64,000 nt of DNA from Mesostigma viride (GCA_009746045.1 RPFO01000594.1:739449-803448); one strand, 5' to 3'; positions 51,216 to 62,790 are shown, counted from the first letter of the stretch. The notes: generated by a model from the letters alone, not told the origin. Numbers and translations are program-made.

Positions 51216-51832
51216 AGTTAACGTAAAGGATTTACGTTAGATGGATAGAGATTGTTACGCTCTTTCCAACGGCACCTTGAACGCCTCATTTGGTTAAGGA
51301 ACGTAAAAGTTATGACGTTTCCTAGGCTGTGCCGACAGTACCCGGCGCGCCACTGTGGGCGCGTACGGACACAGGATGTACAAGTGTCACTTTGATAGTC
51401 CGCAGGACGTTGACAGGACTTGTACAGGACTTGATGGTCAATTGATAGGTAGGCGCACTGTAGCGCGCCAGGACCTATGAGACAATTGATGCTGACTAGT
51501 GTACGGATAGGTCCACAGGACTAGCCGTATGGACAATTGATAGATCTGCGCGCCAAAGGCGTGCCAGAGTCTGTGTAATCAATTGATTGACAGTTCAGCT
51601 GTGACAGTGCAGCTGAATACTTGGACGCGTCCCTAGTAAGCTATATGAGTGACTTGGTCACACCGGGACGCTAGTTCTTGCGTGCACGTTCTCTTGGCAC
51701 TGCGACCCTGTCGTCTGTGCTGCGTGCAGTCTTGGAAGTGACGTGACTTACGTCTGTGTTTCCTGATTGTTAATAAAGGCAACTTCCTGCAAGAACCATG
51801 GCGGAATTCGTGGCATTCTTACCCTCACAACT
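51216..51832 (+). repeat. 3' LTR of Copia B
   Basis: This 617-bp LTR is followed by the target duplication GGGTC. Confidence 0.97.
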
Positions 51833-51837
51833 GGGTC

Positions 51838-53574
51838 TCTCATTGCCTATGGTGGCTGCCATGAAAGGGGTAGAGTACAAGGATTCTGAATTGCCTCCTG
51901 CACGCGATCTTCTCACCCCTAAAGCCCTCACCCCTGACAGTTTGGGGATTAGCTTCCACGATGTTGCCACTGAAAGCCCCATGTCCTTCCATGATGTTGC
52001 CAGGCACGTCTCAACCGAGGAAGGGCTAGCTAGACAATACCCAAGGGGCTATGCTGGCTGCAGGGGAACGATGGTTAGGACTGGGTTGTGTGGAGCCAGT
52101 GGACCTAGTCCCAAGGGATGGCCGGTTGCTTCGTTTCAAATGGACCTTCCAGATGAAGCCGGTTCCCGGCACTGACAGGAAAGTAGAGTTTGCTAGACCT
52201 GTGGTGCTAGAATTTTCTGGATCTTCTGACCTGCCCTCCTCAGCCCTGACTGCCCCGGGCTTAAATAAAGACACTTGGCGATTGTTAGTGTGCTTTCATC
52301 TCGGGCGCCTCAACAAAGGTTTGCCGCATGGCTCCGCCGTGCTGGATTTTTCTAAGGCCTTCCTTAACGGGGATTCAGATGAGACGGCTAAATTGTGGGA
52401 GGGCACCACACCGCTGTATGTTAGGACACCCAAGATGTGGGAACCTCTTGTGGGCAAGAAGTTCATGAGGTTGGTGAAGGCTGTGGATGGGACCGTGGCC
52501 GGGCCGCGGGCGTGGCGCAAGAGTTTAGAGCGCCTTCTACTTAACCGCGCACGCATGATGTACAGCGACCTGGACCCCTCCTTGTTTGTTGGTGTCTGGA
52601 AGGGGGAGCTCGTGTTTGTTTTCGTGCATGCCGATGACTGTGACTGCCTGGGGCCACGGGAGTGGATTGTGTGGTTCCATTCGCTCGTGCACTCAGTGTA
52701 CCCTGTGGGCAAGCTCGTCTTTAGGGAGCCGGGCAAGATCGTGCCCTTCATGGGCATGGACACTATTCTCGATCACGATGAGCAAGGGCAGTGGGTCATG
52801 TTGCTGCATCCTAAGGGTAGCTATGTCCCCGACCTGGTAAAGGAGGTCATGGCCCGCACCATGGGCCTATCCTTCCCTCTGAGTGTGGTGCGCTGCGTGG
52901 CAAACTCAACTGGCTTGCGTGTACCACGAGCCCTGACTTGGCTGTCCCTAGTCGGTTGACAGACGATGTTCTCTGCTTGTTGGCCCGCCCGGTTGTAGCT
53001 GAGTATGTGCAGGCCTCACCGGGGTTGGTCCTGCAGGGTGTTGACTGGGACACTGAAGCCCATCGAGCTAGGGGCTTATTGTGACAGTTCTTTGGATGCG
53101 CGGGTGCTCACCAAGATGCGTGGTAGGTGTGCGGCTGTTAGCTATATCTCAAACGCTGACCAATCTGCGCCATCCTCCATCTTTGCGTGGTTCTCACGTC
53201 TACACCGCCGTGTGTATGTGGGGTCGGACACCGCCGAGGCGCGTGCGTATTGCGAGGCTGCAAGTGAGCTCGCGTATTTCCACGCGCTACTCTGCTGGAT
53301 CCTAAAGCTGGGCGGTCTCACCACACGCATCGATCGCGTCATGCGCACCGACAGCCAAGCGCTGGTGGACTTCATTGAGAACCCCTACGCTCGCACGAGA
53401 GACCTTGACTTCCTCCGGGTGAAGGAATTTTCTGATGCGCTCCATACCGAGCACGTGGCAGGCGACCAGAATTGCTCGGATGCTCTTACCAAGCTCTATA
53501 GCTCTGCCAAGGCACAGTATACTCTTCTTAGGCACCAAATGAACAATATGTCGCTGGGTCAGCCACGGCACTAG
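51838..53574 (+). pseudogene. pol: Copia A pol, part 2: reverse transcriptase and RNase H
   Basis: This continues the pol frame from 44004 (LSLPMVAAMKGVEYKDSE). A frameshift near 52040 leads to the reverse transcriptase: RLLRFKWTFQMKPVPGTD, AVLDFSKAFLNGDSDE (about 52340) and FVFVHADDCDCLG (about 52620), the last in the place of YVDD. A further shift between about 52930 and 53010 leads to RNase H: AYCDSSLDARVLTKMRG, TAEARAYCEAASE, MRTDSQALVDF and AGDQNCSDALTKL. It ends at 53574. Both A and B have H-[AG]-D-D at the reverse transcriptase active site. Confidence 0.85.
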
Positions 53575-53778
53575 TTGAGATGTCGTGGAGTGTGAATGGC
53601 CCCTTGACTCGGGTTTTACCTTGGTAGGTTTTCCCGGTAGCGATGCTATGGTGTAATTTGTTTGGCTGGGGATTACCCTCCAAAACCATGTGGGGCCTAA
53701 GTAAGGTGCGTTCATGATGGCAAGGCCTGCGCGGCCGTAGTTCTTACAGATTTGAGTACGCAGTCCTTTTGCCACATG

Positions 53779-53795
53779 AAAAAAGAAAGGGCTGG
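53779..53795 (+). other. Polypurine tract of Copia A
   Basis: AAAAAAGAAAGGGCTGG sits directly before the 3' LTR at 53796. Confidence 0.75.
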
Positions 53796-54296
53796 AGTTG
53801 CAATCTGTTGCTTGACCGAAATGCGTGTATAAACTGGTGCATGCATAATGGAATGTAAATCTGTGAAACAATACTCACAGTTGCTGCACACAGCTTGTGT
53901 ACATGACCATGGTGGCAGTATAGCCAAGCTGATGCATTATAACTAGTGGTCGCGCTGACTGTTGAGCACTGACTGTCGGTCAGGCTGTTGAAGTCGTGCC
54001 AAGGATTGATGAGATAAAACACCCCTTCAGCGGGCAGACGAATACGGCAATATTCCCTGCTAATGGATATTTGTAAACGGTTCTAGAAGCGTCTAGAAGC
54101 ATTGTGCAACGCTGGCGTAACGCTAGTTCAGTGTGCCTCTTGGAAATCGCTAATGCACATGAAATGTGATTGGTGCAATGACGATAAGGCCTATCGCAAT
54201 CTTGGGGTTGCACACATGACTTGTAACCATATAAATTGATAATAAACCCAGGCACCTAGTGCCGCATTCTTGCAAGCATCATTCTCAATCTCAACT
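53796..54296 (+). repeat. 3' LTR of Copia A
   Basis: This 501-bp LTR carries the same heat-shock-like element at 54081-54098. It is followed by the target duplication CCAAC. Confidence 0.97.
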
Positions 54297-54301
54297 CCAA
54301 C

Positions 54302-55130
54302 CACGTGGGCAAACTTGCAGGAGTGCTCCTCACGGCAGGGCGGTGGGGCGGCGTCCAGCGGATGAGCTTACGAGGAAAAGCACTAATCGTCAACCAACTA
54401 TTGTTCTCCAAGGTTTTATACTACTGTCTGGCACACCCTCCCAACGATCATACCATACAGCTTATCCAACGCATCGGCAGCAATTTTGTTTGGAAACAGA
54501 AAGGTTTGATATCTCACACGGTACATGGTTGGATCAGCCGGGATATGTCCTTTATGTCATGGTTGCACGGTGGTCTAGGGCTACACAACATACAATGGCG
54601 CTTGTGGTCGATGTATGCTAAACAAGTGATCAGCGTGTACATGGAAGTGAACACGCACCCTGGCTGCCTGTTGGCAAAAGAGTCTCTCTCCGCTATTTAC
54701 ACCCATGCTAATGGCACATCATGGCACCTTGACGCTGGAGTACTTGGCTGCACACTGATATCATACAAGGGGCTCCCCTGGTACTGGTCGCGCCTATGGT
54801 TAGGTTATCACAAGCTCAAACCTGGGCGCCTCGTTTTTCCCACCACTCGTGAGGAGGTTGCACGACAGATTCTTTATTTCAATGATTTGATCGTGGACAA
54901 TGCGCGCAAGCCCTTGGGCACGTTACATGGGCACAACCCTTATGCTGGCTTCCTGTGCGCATCACCCCCTGTTCTGAGAGTGCTCGATCTCTACGCGTGG
55001 CAGGGGGACAGATATCGGTTACGGGCATACACTGAAGTTAATGCTTGGGTGCAAAACATGCCATCGCTACACGCTTGGAACACCCTCATCCAGGCCATCC
55101 CAGCTACATGGCATGCTCTGATGCCGCCGC
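54302..55130 (+). pseudogene. LINE reverse transcriptase, segment 3 of 3
   Basis: The frame continues from 40707: HVGKLAGVLLTAGRWGG, MSLRGKALIVNQLLFSKVLY and LIQRIGSNFVWK. This is the thumb and following region typical of L1-like ORF2 proteins. GGLGLHNIQWRLWSMYAKQV then follows. The frame stays open to about 55300, but resemblance fades after TWHALMPP. The endonuclease part is absent from the window. Confidence 0.82.
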
Positions 55131-55468
55131 CCGCGCCAAATTTACCAAAACCGCGGGGAAATCCCCCAAATTGCCTTTTGTTTCCCAAAATGTGTGAGCC
55201 ACCCCTTCCTTTCCCAACGGGCCGGAAATCCCTAAATCCCCCAAAAGGTCACGCCATAAAGCCCGGCCTATGTGCGGGCAAGCATGGCCAGTATGACCGT
55301 TAGGCCCACGGCCAGCCACTCCGCCGCGTGTCCCGAGGCACGTGAGATGCTGCGCTCGCTGCTCGCCATTTTCTGCCCTTGACAGGCAGCGTCGACGTCC
55401 TTGAAGCTCGTCGCCGAAGATTTCAGCTCTGGGATGGCGTCCATCGCTGCGTCCGCACCGCGCGCGGG
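55131..55468. other. Junction of LINE and Copia C, no gene
   Basis: This stretch lies between the LINE 3' region and the truncated Copia C pol on the other strand. The exact junction and any poly(A) or tail repeat are not clear. Confidence 0.4.
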
Positions 55469-56779
55469 CTAAAAGTAGGCGTTGTTCCTCGTCACGATGC
55501 TGCAGGGCCTGCTGTCTAGCACAGCAACCCGCTTGGCGAGGTCGACGTTGTGGCCATCCTTGACGAGCTGGCCGACAGATAAAAGTCGGGTGCTCAGCTT
55601 TGGAACGAGCAGCGCGTTTTGGAGGTGCACCTCTGCCTCCTGGCCCGGCAGCTTCAGCCTGACAGTCCCGATGGCTGTCGCCTTCAGTTTGCCGCCTGAG
55701 CCGGCGATTTCCCTGTCGTGAGGGTGCAGGCACACGAAATCCGACGGGCATGGCGTCATGTGACAGCTCGCTGCAGAATCCAGCACCCAGCTGGTCGGCG
55801 CCCTCTTTTCATATTGCGTGAGTGCAGCAGTGTCCGACGGCGATGGCGACTCGGCGATGGTGGCGAAGACGAAGCCGGACGGCAGCTCTGCAGCCTCCTG
55901 GGTGATGTGCGCCTCGCTGGCACCTGGTGAGTGCCCCTTTCTCGCCGCTGATGTCGCGTGGTTCCGTCGCGTCGCCTGGTTCTTGCGTTCTTGCTTCAGC
56001 TCCGGATGCTTCTCCCAGCACTGGGCCTCCACGTGCCCGGGCTTCTTGCAGTGATAGCACCGCTTTCCTCCACTTTTCTTGGTAGTAGTGTGGAAAGCCT
56101 GGCCGTCCGATGAGCTCTCCTTCTTTGCTTCTGCAGAACGCCCTCCCATCAGCATGTCCTCCGCCTCCAGCAGCGCAGCCTTGACCTCCTCCAAGTTGTC
56201 CTCCTCCTTGAAATGCACCGATATCAGCGCAGGGCGATATTTGTCTGGCAGGCCGCTCTTGAGAATGGCTGCGAAGTCTTGGTCACTCATGACTCCCCCC
56301 ACAGCACGGTACTCCGCCAGCAGCAGCAGTCCCCTTAGGATATACTGCCCCATGGTGTCCCCTGGCTTCATTTGCAGCCTATGCAGCTGGACCCTGAGAT
56401 CCATCCGGTGGCTCTTGGTGAGCTTTTGCTGCTCGTAGACCTCCCTCAGCGTCTTGTAGAGCTTGCTGCCAGATTGGTCTGGCACGAGCGATAGGATGCG
56501 CCTCGCTTCTCCAACAAGTGCAGCTGAGATAACAAGGCCGACAGCCATGTCAGCCTTCGGGTCCTCCTTGGTGCCAAGCAGAACATCCTTAACCCCGTAG
56601 AAGCGACAGAAGCCCTCAAGGGATGTCTTGGTCTCCTCCCAGCCACGTAAACTTGTGCCGTCAAATTTCAGCACCATCTTGGAGCACACATTCAGCATAG
56701 GAGTGTAGTCCACCTCGCTTGCCATGGAGCTTGTAACTGGGCTGGGTTTCTTGGTGGTCTTCTTGGAGCTCATGAACAA
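55469..56779 (-). pseudogene. gag: Copia C gag-protease, truncated
   Basis: This is a 436-aa open frame. The gag part has LKFDGTSLRGWEETKTSLEG (about 34-53), KLTKSHRMDLRVQLHRLQMK, EEDNLEEVKAALLEAEDMLM and a zinc knuckle CYHCKKPGHVEAQC (about 239-252). The protease follows with the classical WVLDSAASCHMT (about 338-349), where DSA replaces DSG. The frame ends at a stop after RNNAYF, before any integrase motif. The start MFMSSKKTTKKPSP lies 13 bp from the LTR. Confidence 0.85.
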
Positions 56780-56792
56780 TCCTCCGATACCA
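56780..56792 (-). other. Primer-binding site of Copia C
   Basis: On the minus strand TGGTATCGGAGGA directly follows the LTR end CCAACA. It resembles initiator-Met tRNA sites of plant-type Copia elements. Confidence 0.75.
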
Positions 56793-57585
56793 TGTTGGAA
56801 AAGTAGAGGAAACTAATGGGTTTTACACAATGCCTTGTGCTTGGCCTTGCTACCCTTTCACCTTGCAGGTGATGAAAGACTGAGCTTGAAGACAATGGAA
56901 GAGAGACCAGAAAAAGAGTTTTATTTCATAGGCTTAGAGGTTAGGAAAAGAGTTTGAATGGAGGTACAATAGAGGTTAAATGGAGGTTCAATGGAGGTGG
57001 AATAGAGGTACCTGCCCTTAGGGGGCAGTTTCCTTTTATACCTTTTAGGCTAGGAAGGATGACATCAGCAATGACATCATCACAGAAGCTTGTAGAAACA
57101 TCCTAGCATATTCCTAGCATATTCCCAGCATATTCTCAGTATATTCCAGGAATATTCATGGCATATTCTTAGAACATTCCTAGAACATTCTAGACATGAT
57201 CCAATGAGCTGGCATAATAGCTAGATGCCGAGTGTCTACGTAATAATGTGCCACATAACATGATTAATAAAGTGTCAGACACATCTCTTCTCCTTGGAGT
57301 GACAAGTGTCATGCAATGAGTCTACCCACTTGTCATCATGTAAGTCATAACATGTGTCATCATGAGCTTCCAACACTTGTCAGCTCATGGACCAAACACT
57401 TGTCCAATAGGCCATAGCACCACTTGTCAATCAAATACGTGATGCTACTAGGCTGACTCAGGGTACAAGTCATCCATGTCCAAGTATAGGACTATGGCAC
57501 ATGAATATTGATCAGCTCATTGAGCCCGATTCATCTAGCTTATCATAGCTATCAAATTCCCAGTCCATATGGAATAAATCCAACA
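56793..57585 (-). repeat. 5' LTR of Copia C with TATA box and heat-shock-like cluster
   Basis: This 793-bp LTR has TGTTGGA...TCCAACA ends. In element orientation a cluster of TTC/GAA units (57108-57196, including GAACATTCTAGA and TTCCAGGAATATTC) lies 70-150 bp upstream of a TATAAAAGG box at 57031-57040. The cluster includes an 11-bp tandem periodicity (CATATTCCTAG variants). No second LTR is in the window. Confidence 0.8.
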
Positions 57586-57660
57586 AGAAATAAATCAGGC
57601 TGGGATATATTGTGGCCAGGTGGATATAATATCCCTACAAATTGTTTAAGAGGTTAGAGA

Positions 57661-57978
57661 GCCATCTATATAGTTCCTCCTGATGCAGATTGGCAGGATA
57701 GATTAGCTTTTGGTACCCTGCAGCAAGGTACTAAACCGTTTAAGGAGTATATGAAAGAATTTGATGCACAGATGGTACGAATTAGGGATTTGTCGGGCGC
57801 AGAAGTACGTGCTCGTTTCCTTCAAGGCCTCAGTAGACCCTTATTACGTGAGGTAAAGCGCCAGTTCTCTGCCTACCGTTTCACTGATCTACCCCTAGCT
57901 CATGCATGTACGCCAGCATCTCTTAAGAGTAGCAGATTTCTTCACCACCCCTTCTCTTCCTACCCGTTCCCGTATTAA
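57661..57978 (+). pseudogene. Gypsy gag fragment
   Basis: This fragment reads VPPDADWQDRLAFGTLQQG and TKPFKEYMKEFDAQM, then VRARFLQGLSRPLLREVKRQ. It aligns with PPDAVIHERLAFGKLRQG in the gag at 10371-12530. The ends are lost. It is a relic of a related Gypsy element. Confidence 0.75.
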
Positions 57979-59235
57979 TAACATTAGCCTTTCCCCTGAG
58001 GAAGAGAACTCCTCAATGTAGAAGAGTTAGATATTTGTGTTACCGACAAATAAGGTGTGATTTTGTGCCAACAACCAAGCTGTTCCACCCAACAACACAT
58101 TAAAAACCATCTTCCAAAATGCCCAACAAGCCGGACATGTGGAGAAACACACACGCAGTATATAAAGAGAAAATAAGCTGACTTTTTATCCAGCCAACCT
58201 GTGGCTAGCTGCTCTGGTTAGCATGACAAAGGCTATCATTTACTCAGTGGGAAAGGTGAATTGACCATATTAATTAACAACCTACCTGACGCATGTGCCA
58301 CCAAAGCATTGTGTCCCGCAAAATGCACACTGCCTCCTTTCTAACAAGCACGAGCCACTTTCTTTAGGAGACAGGTGCCAGCTCGTCAGTGTCTGGGGGA
58401 AATGATGCCGCTGCTTAGGAAGACCGCGTGAATTTCCTCGAACACAACTGTCTATAAAGCAAAAGAAATTTCAGAGAAGCATGTAAATAAAAGCATTACA
58501 CCTTCCCGACAGGTTGTGGGCCACGCGCTGCAGCAAGCCAGCCACGTCACAGACGAACTTGCTAAAAAACATCCAGGAATCTAGCGATGCAGCGCCAGGA
58601 CCCGCAACTTCATGGCTGCATCTGGCCGGAAAGAAGGCAAAAAGCTTACGCTCAACGAGCTAAGAAAGCAGGAAAACGATAGCTTATAAGACGTTTAATA
58701 CAAGAACGTACCACAACGGGTATTTATTCGTGCCCAGGCGCACAAGAAAGGCCACCCTTTCATGGAGAGGTCGGGCGCGCATCGCGCAGGCCTAATGTTA
58801 TCTTACCGCAAAATGACGGGAAAGGTAAGGATAGCAGCGGGAAGTTTTACGGCTTTAGAAACATCATTATTAAACTAGCTTCCTTTACGACCATCAAAAT
58901 TGGCAACAATCGACAATCACACGGGCAGGCATCCATTATACTTCATTCATCCCGACAGAAATTCAGGCCAGACCCCCCCTGCCGATGGTAAAGAAAAAAA
59001 GCCCGCGACATTATATGTAGATTGCAACCATCCCACCATAAAGTAGAATCAGTAACTAATTTTCTCCAACAATCGAGCATTTTTTCTGCTTTCCGCGAGC
59101 CAGATTTGTCACGTTTCGTCTAAAAGCAGTCGCCATGGCCACTTCCGCAAGGGGTGCGCGCACTGTGCACCCACTTTTCACGGTACGAAGGGTACCGCGG
59201 AATTTTTTTGGCGCGGAAAATATTCGCCGCGCCGA
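57979..59235. other. No recognisable gene
   Basis: This A/T-rich stretch has no open frame over 60 codons and no motif that I can support. It may be old repeat sequence. Confidence 0.45.
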
Positions 59236-60690
59236 GTCCCCTTAAATTAAATTATAACATGACTCCGTTGGGAGATCATGTAGCACATATTCCATGATGG
59301 ATGGGGGGGGACAAAGCCGCGAAACCGAACTAGGTAATCTAACTCTAAGCTAATCTAATCTAGAAAACCCTACCTATTCTACTCAGCAAAGCGCCCCTTC
59401 CGCATGGGGGGAGGGGGCTTGCCCACAGGGGCGGGAGTATGAGCCTGGACAATGGTCGTCCACCTCTTCTTGTCCTGCATAGCAGTCCAAGCAAGAGAGA
59501 GGGAGTGAATGCCATGTTCAAACTGAGCTGGGACCAGTAGGTCAGCCATCAACTGCTGTGGGTAGGTCATGACATGTTTGCCTACCTTCTTAGGAATGTC
59601 CTTGGGGCCAGGCCAGGTCAGGATATGCCGCCCTGGCTGGCCAAGCCGTTGGGGGCCGGCCAGACCGAGGGCGGTGTCTACCTGGCTGGTGCGAGCAAGA
59701 TGTCCTACGAATGCTATCCTACACTGTCTAATCTCATCCGAAATGCGAGGCATGCCCTGGTACAAAGATTCTACAGACCTAAGACTAGCGGCAAACTGTC
59801 AGGGCAAAGGCGACGCACCTCCTCCATCAACCGGCGCGCGACAAACACAGCCATGACAGTGTTACGACCACGACGGAATCCCATCTGAGACTCACCCAGG
59901 TGTGGGTCCAGCGCGGCGCGGAGCCGGTGCAGCATCATGCGCATGAAGACCTTCAGCGCGGCGCTCTGGAGGTGCCCAGACACCCCGATAGTTACCGGGG
60001 TCAGCAGCAGAGCCCTTCTTGTACAGCATGACTCGGATGGCCGTCTGCCACTCAGCAGGCGGAGGCTCATCAGAGAGCAGGACACGGTTGCAGAACGCCA
60101 GCAGAAGCTCCCTCACCGCAAGGTCAGGGGTCTTCAGCAACTCAGCCGAAAGGTGGTCGGCACCGACCGCCGCGTCGTACCGCAGGCGAGCAAGGGCGCC
60201 GTCCAATTCCTTCAAAGCGAAGGGGTGGACGGCGCCGTCGGTGGCAAGGCAGCCCTCCTGCAAGGCGGGGACTTGGTATAGTGCGCGGCCGAGGAGGGGG
60301 GCGCAGGCGGCGGCGGGGGTCCGGCAACACCGAGACGGGCGGCCGTCTCGGGGTGAAGCGGCGGGGGAGGGGCACGGGCCCCACCTGTCAAGGAAACATT
60401 GTGGGCCAAACAGCGGTCAAGGCTGACCGGCGCCGTGCCGTCCCCCGTGTGCTCCACCGGGGTGCGCTGCCGCCAGCCGCCGAGCCGGTCGAGGTGGTGA
60501 CCACATGTCCTTGCCCTGGTTGCGAGCTTGGCAGGCCTTGGCATCTGTGATGCACTGGGCCGCCTCTGCGTCCTGAGCATGTGCGTAGGCCTCCCCAAGG
60601 GCGGCCAGGAGCACCGGTTTCAGCAATGGGTCCCGTTTACGCTTGAGGCGGTGGCTCGTCATACGTGTAGTTGTACTCTCTGCCAATAAT
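59236..60690 (-). pseudogene. LINE type 2 copy, minus strand, internally deleted
   Basis: Reading from about 60690, an N-terminal frame has LLKPVLLAALGEAYAHAQD. After frameshifts the reverse transcriptase start appears: YDAAVGADHLSAELLKTP, IRVMLYKKGSAADPGNYRG and GESQMGFRRGRNTVMAVF. The palm with YADD is missing: at about 59768 the text jumps to the C-terminal RIAFVGHLARTSQVD and PQQLMADLLVPAQFEHGI. The 3' end has a short TTTAA-type tail (complement of TTAAATTAAATTATAA near 59245). Confidence 0.8.
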
Positions 60691-60747
60691 GCGCTATAAA
60701 TAGCAAAAGACGCTAATTAGGGCTGCGTATGCCCCAGCCATGCGTAT

Positions 60748-61180
60748 GCCCTATGTTTCCCACATTATTAGGCACAGGCGCCTGGGCCTAGCCGGGCACC
60801 TGGCCCGCACAGATCAGGTAGATACATCAGATAGACTAGCTGGCACCAAGCCTGCCCAGCCTGGGCGATATGTCCTCACCTGGCGTGCCCTCGGCCGCGC
60901 GCGGCAGGGCCGCCACCCGTGGACTTTCCGTGATAGACTCGGCATGGACATGTGCTACACTAGACGTGACGGGCTCACCCCCGGGCAGCCTCCTGGTTTG
61001 TCTGTAATATGGAGGCAGATGGTGCGCAAGGATAGATGGCAAGTAGTGATGAAGGAGACCACCCCCAAGCCTGTGGGGGCTCCGCGTGTGACCAAGTATG
61101 GCATTCATAGCGATTCGGGCCGCGGTGCCCACACCCCTGTAACTGGGACCTAGATAGCTTATACCATCCATTCCATCCTG
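60748..61180 (+). pseudogene. LINE type 2 copy, 5'-truncated
   Basis: This contains only the ORF C-terminus (PYVSHIIRHRRLGLAGHLAR, then GQPPGLSVIWRQMVRKDRWQ) and 3' UTR. It is nearly identical to 62365-62790. It ends in a CCATT-type tail (CCATCCATTCCATCC), at which the next LINE copy starts. Confidence 0.85.
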
Positions 61181-62790
61181 CTTGACGTCTGCAACCGGAT
61201 CCTGCTTGCCGACGCGCCGCCGATTCCTGAGTGGCAGCACAGCTACCGTATTATGCTGTACAAAAACAAAGGTTCCCAGTGACGACCCCGCCAACTACAG
61301 AGGAGTGTGCATCCAGAGCGCCGCACTTAAGTTGTTCATGCGCATGATCCTCAACCGCCTTTGTTCTGCTCTCGACTGTCACCTTGGGGAAAGTCAAATG
61401 GGCTTCCGTCCTGGGCGCAACACCGTCATGGCCATCTTCGTCGCGCGTCGCCTCTTCGAGGAAATCGCTCTCCTGCAACCTGGTGAGTTTCCCGCAATCT
61501 TGATCTTCGTCGACTTCATCAAGGCTTTTGATTCTGTCCTCTGGGACGCTCTATGGGCTGTACTTGCTCGCGCTCGCGTCCCCACTCCCCTGATTACCGT
61601 CATCCGCACGCTGTATGAGGGGTCGACCACTTCGGTGCGCACTCAACACGGCATTACCCCACCATGCCCACTGCAGACCGGCGTCTGGCAGGGTTGCGTC
61701 CTGTCGCCGTACCTGTTTATTATTGTAGTGGATTATGTTATGCGCCAGGCACGTGCTCGCTTTGCTAGCATTGCAGGCCGTGCCCCTGGCCTTAGTAGCG
61801 ATCACGAACGAGCTTGGGGAAGGGGGGCCGACTAACAAGCAGAATTTACTAGCTGACCTCATTTATGCCGACGACATCACGCTCATCGAGAAGCCGGAGT
61901 CTGCCCAACTTTGGCTGGACTGCCTGGCGCTCGAGGCTCGGGCGGTTGGTCTAGAAATCAGCCCCAAAACGGAGGCCCTGGCCCTCGGCATGGCAGGGCC
62001 CCCACCCACACTCCGCCTCTTAGACGATGCGGAGGTCAACTACCCTCCTTCAGGCCGCTTCAAGCTGCTCGGCAGTTGGCTTCCCGACTGCGAGGACGAC
62101 ATGACGACACGGATCGGCATGGCGTGGGCGCACCTCCATGACCACCGCCGCTGGTGGAGCAACCCCGCCCTACCCCGGATCGTCAAGCGTGACCTCTTCA
62201 AGGTCGTCATTCTGACGATCCTGACCTACGGCGCCGAGACGTGGGCACTGACGCAGGAGCTGGAGCAACGACTCGACGGCGCCGTCACCAAGATGCTGCG
62301 CCAGGCCCTTAACATCCCCTTTGGTTTGCACATTAGTAATGAGGATTTGTACGCTGATTTGCCCTATGTTTCCCACATTATTAGGCACAGGCGCCTGGGC
62401 CTAGCCGGGCACCTGGCCCGCACAGATCAGGTAGATACATCAGATAGACTAGCTGGCACCAAGCCCGCCCAGCCTGGGCGATATGTCCTCACCTGGCGTG
62501 CCCCCGGCCGCGCGCGGCAGGGCCGCCACCCGTGGACTTTTCGTGATAGACTCGGCATGGACATGTGCTACACTAGACGTGACGGGCTCACCCCCGGGCA
62601 GCCTCCTGGTTTGTCTGTAATATGGAGGCAGATGGTGCGCAAGGATAGATGGCAAGTAGTGATGAAGGAGACCACCCCCAAGCCTGTGGGGGCTCCGCGT
62701 GTGACCAAGTATGGCATTCATAGCGATTCGGGCCGCGGTGCCCACACCCCTGTAACTAGGACCTAGATAGCTTATACCATCCATTCCATC
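61181..62790 (+). pseudogene. LINE type 2 reverse transcriptase, longest copy
   Basis: The 5'-truncated frame holds IPEWQHSYRIMLYKNKGS, then (after a frameshift near 61275) GESQMGFRPGRNTVMAIFVA, FVDFIKAFDSVLWDAL and VWQGCVLSPYLF. After a second shift near 61790 it holds LIYADDITLIEKPE (catalytic YADD intact), LEISPKTEAL, LTYGAETWALTQEL and RRLGLAGHLAR. The order and the C-terminal GHLAR motif fit a CR1/L2/RTE-like non-LTR retrotransposon; the exact clade is not certain. The 3' tail is CCATT-type. Confidence 0.87.

Larger units (their letters stand above)
44005..51832 (+). mobile_element. Copia-type LTR retrotransposon B
   Basis: The 617-bp LTRs (44005-44621, 51216-51832) look identical. The ends are AGTTAACG...CACAACT and the target duplication is GGGTC (44000-44004, 51833-51837). 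It contains an extra 5' frame, gag, and a pol with the order integrase - protease-like - reverse transcriptase - RNase H. It is 7.8 kb long. Only one frameshift in gag and one in pol were found. With identical LTRs it is the youngest datable insertion in the window. Confidence 0.93.
40708..54296 (+). mobile_element. Copia-type LTR retrotransposon A, hosting Copia B
   Basis: The 501-bp LTRs (40708-41208, 53796-54296) differ at about one site. The ends are AGTTG...CAACT and the 5-bp target duplication is CCAAC (40703-40707, 54297-54301). The domain order read is gag - integrase - protease-like - reverse transcriptase - RNase H. Copia B (44005-51832) sits inside pol, just after the protease-like domain. 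Discounting B gives a 5.8-kb element. At least two frameshifts lie in its reverse transcriptase/RNase H half. Confidence 0.92.
55469..57585 (-). mobile_element. Copia C, 3'-truncated LTR retrotransposon
   Basis: This is a minus-strand element with one LTR (56793-57585), a primer-binding site, gag and the start of protease. It breaks off near 55.4 kb. Here protease follows gag directly, the canonical Copia order, unlike Copia A and B. Sequence beyond the protease (integrase, reverse transcriptase) is missing. Confidence 0.85.

Noticed and set aside
54259-54621. 120-aa plus-strand frame across the Copia A LTR end
   Set aside because: It overlaps the LINE segment 3 frame, which carries the reverse transcriptase motifs, and crosses an element junction.
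55104-55751. 215-aa minus-strand frame
   Set aside because: It is an out-of-frame shadow of the Copia C gag-protease and adjacent junction, with no motif.
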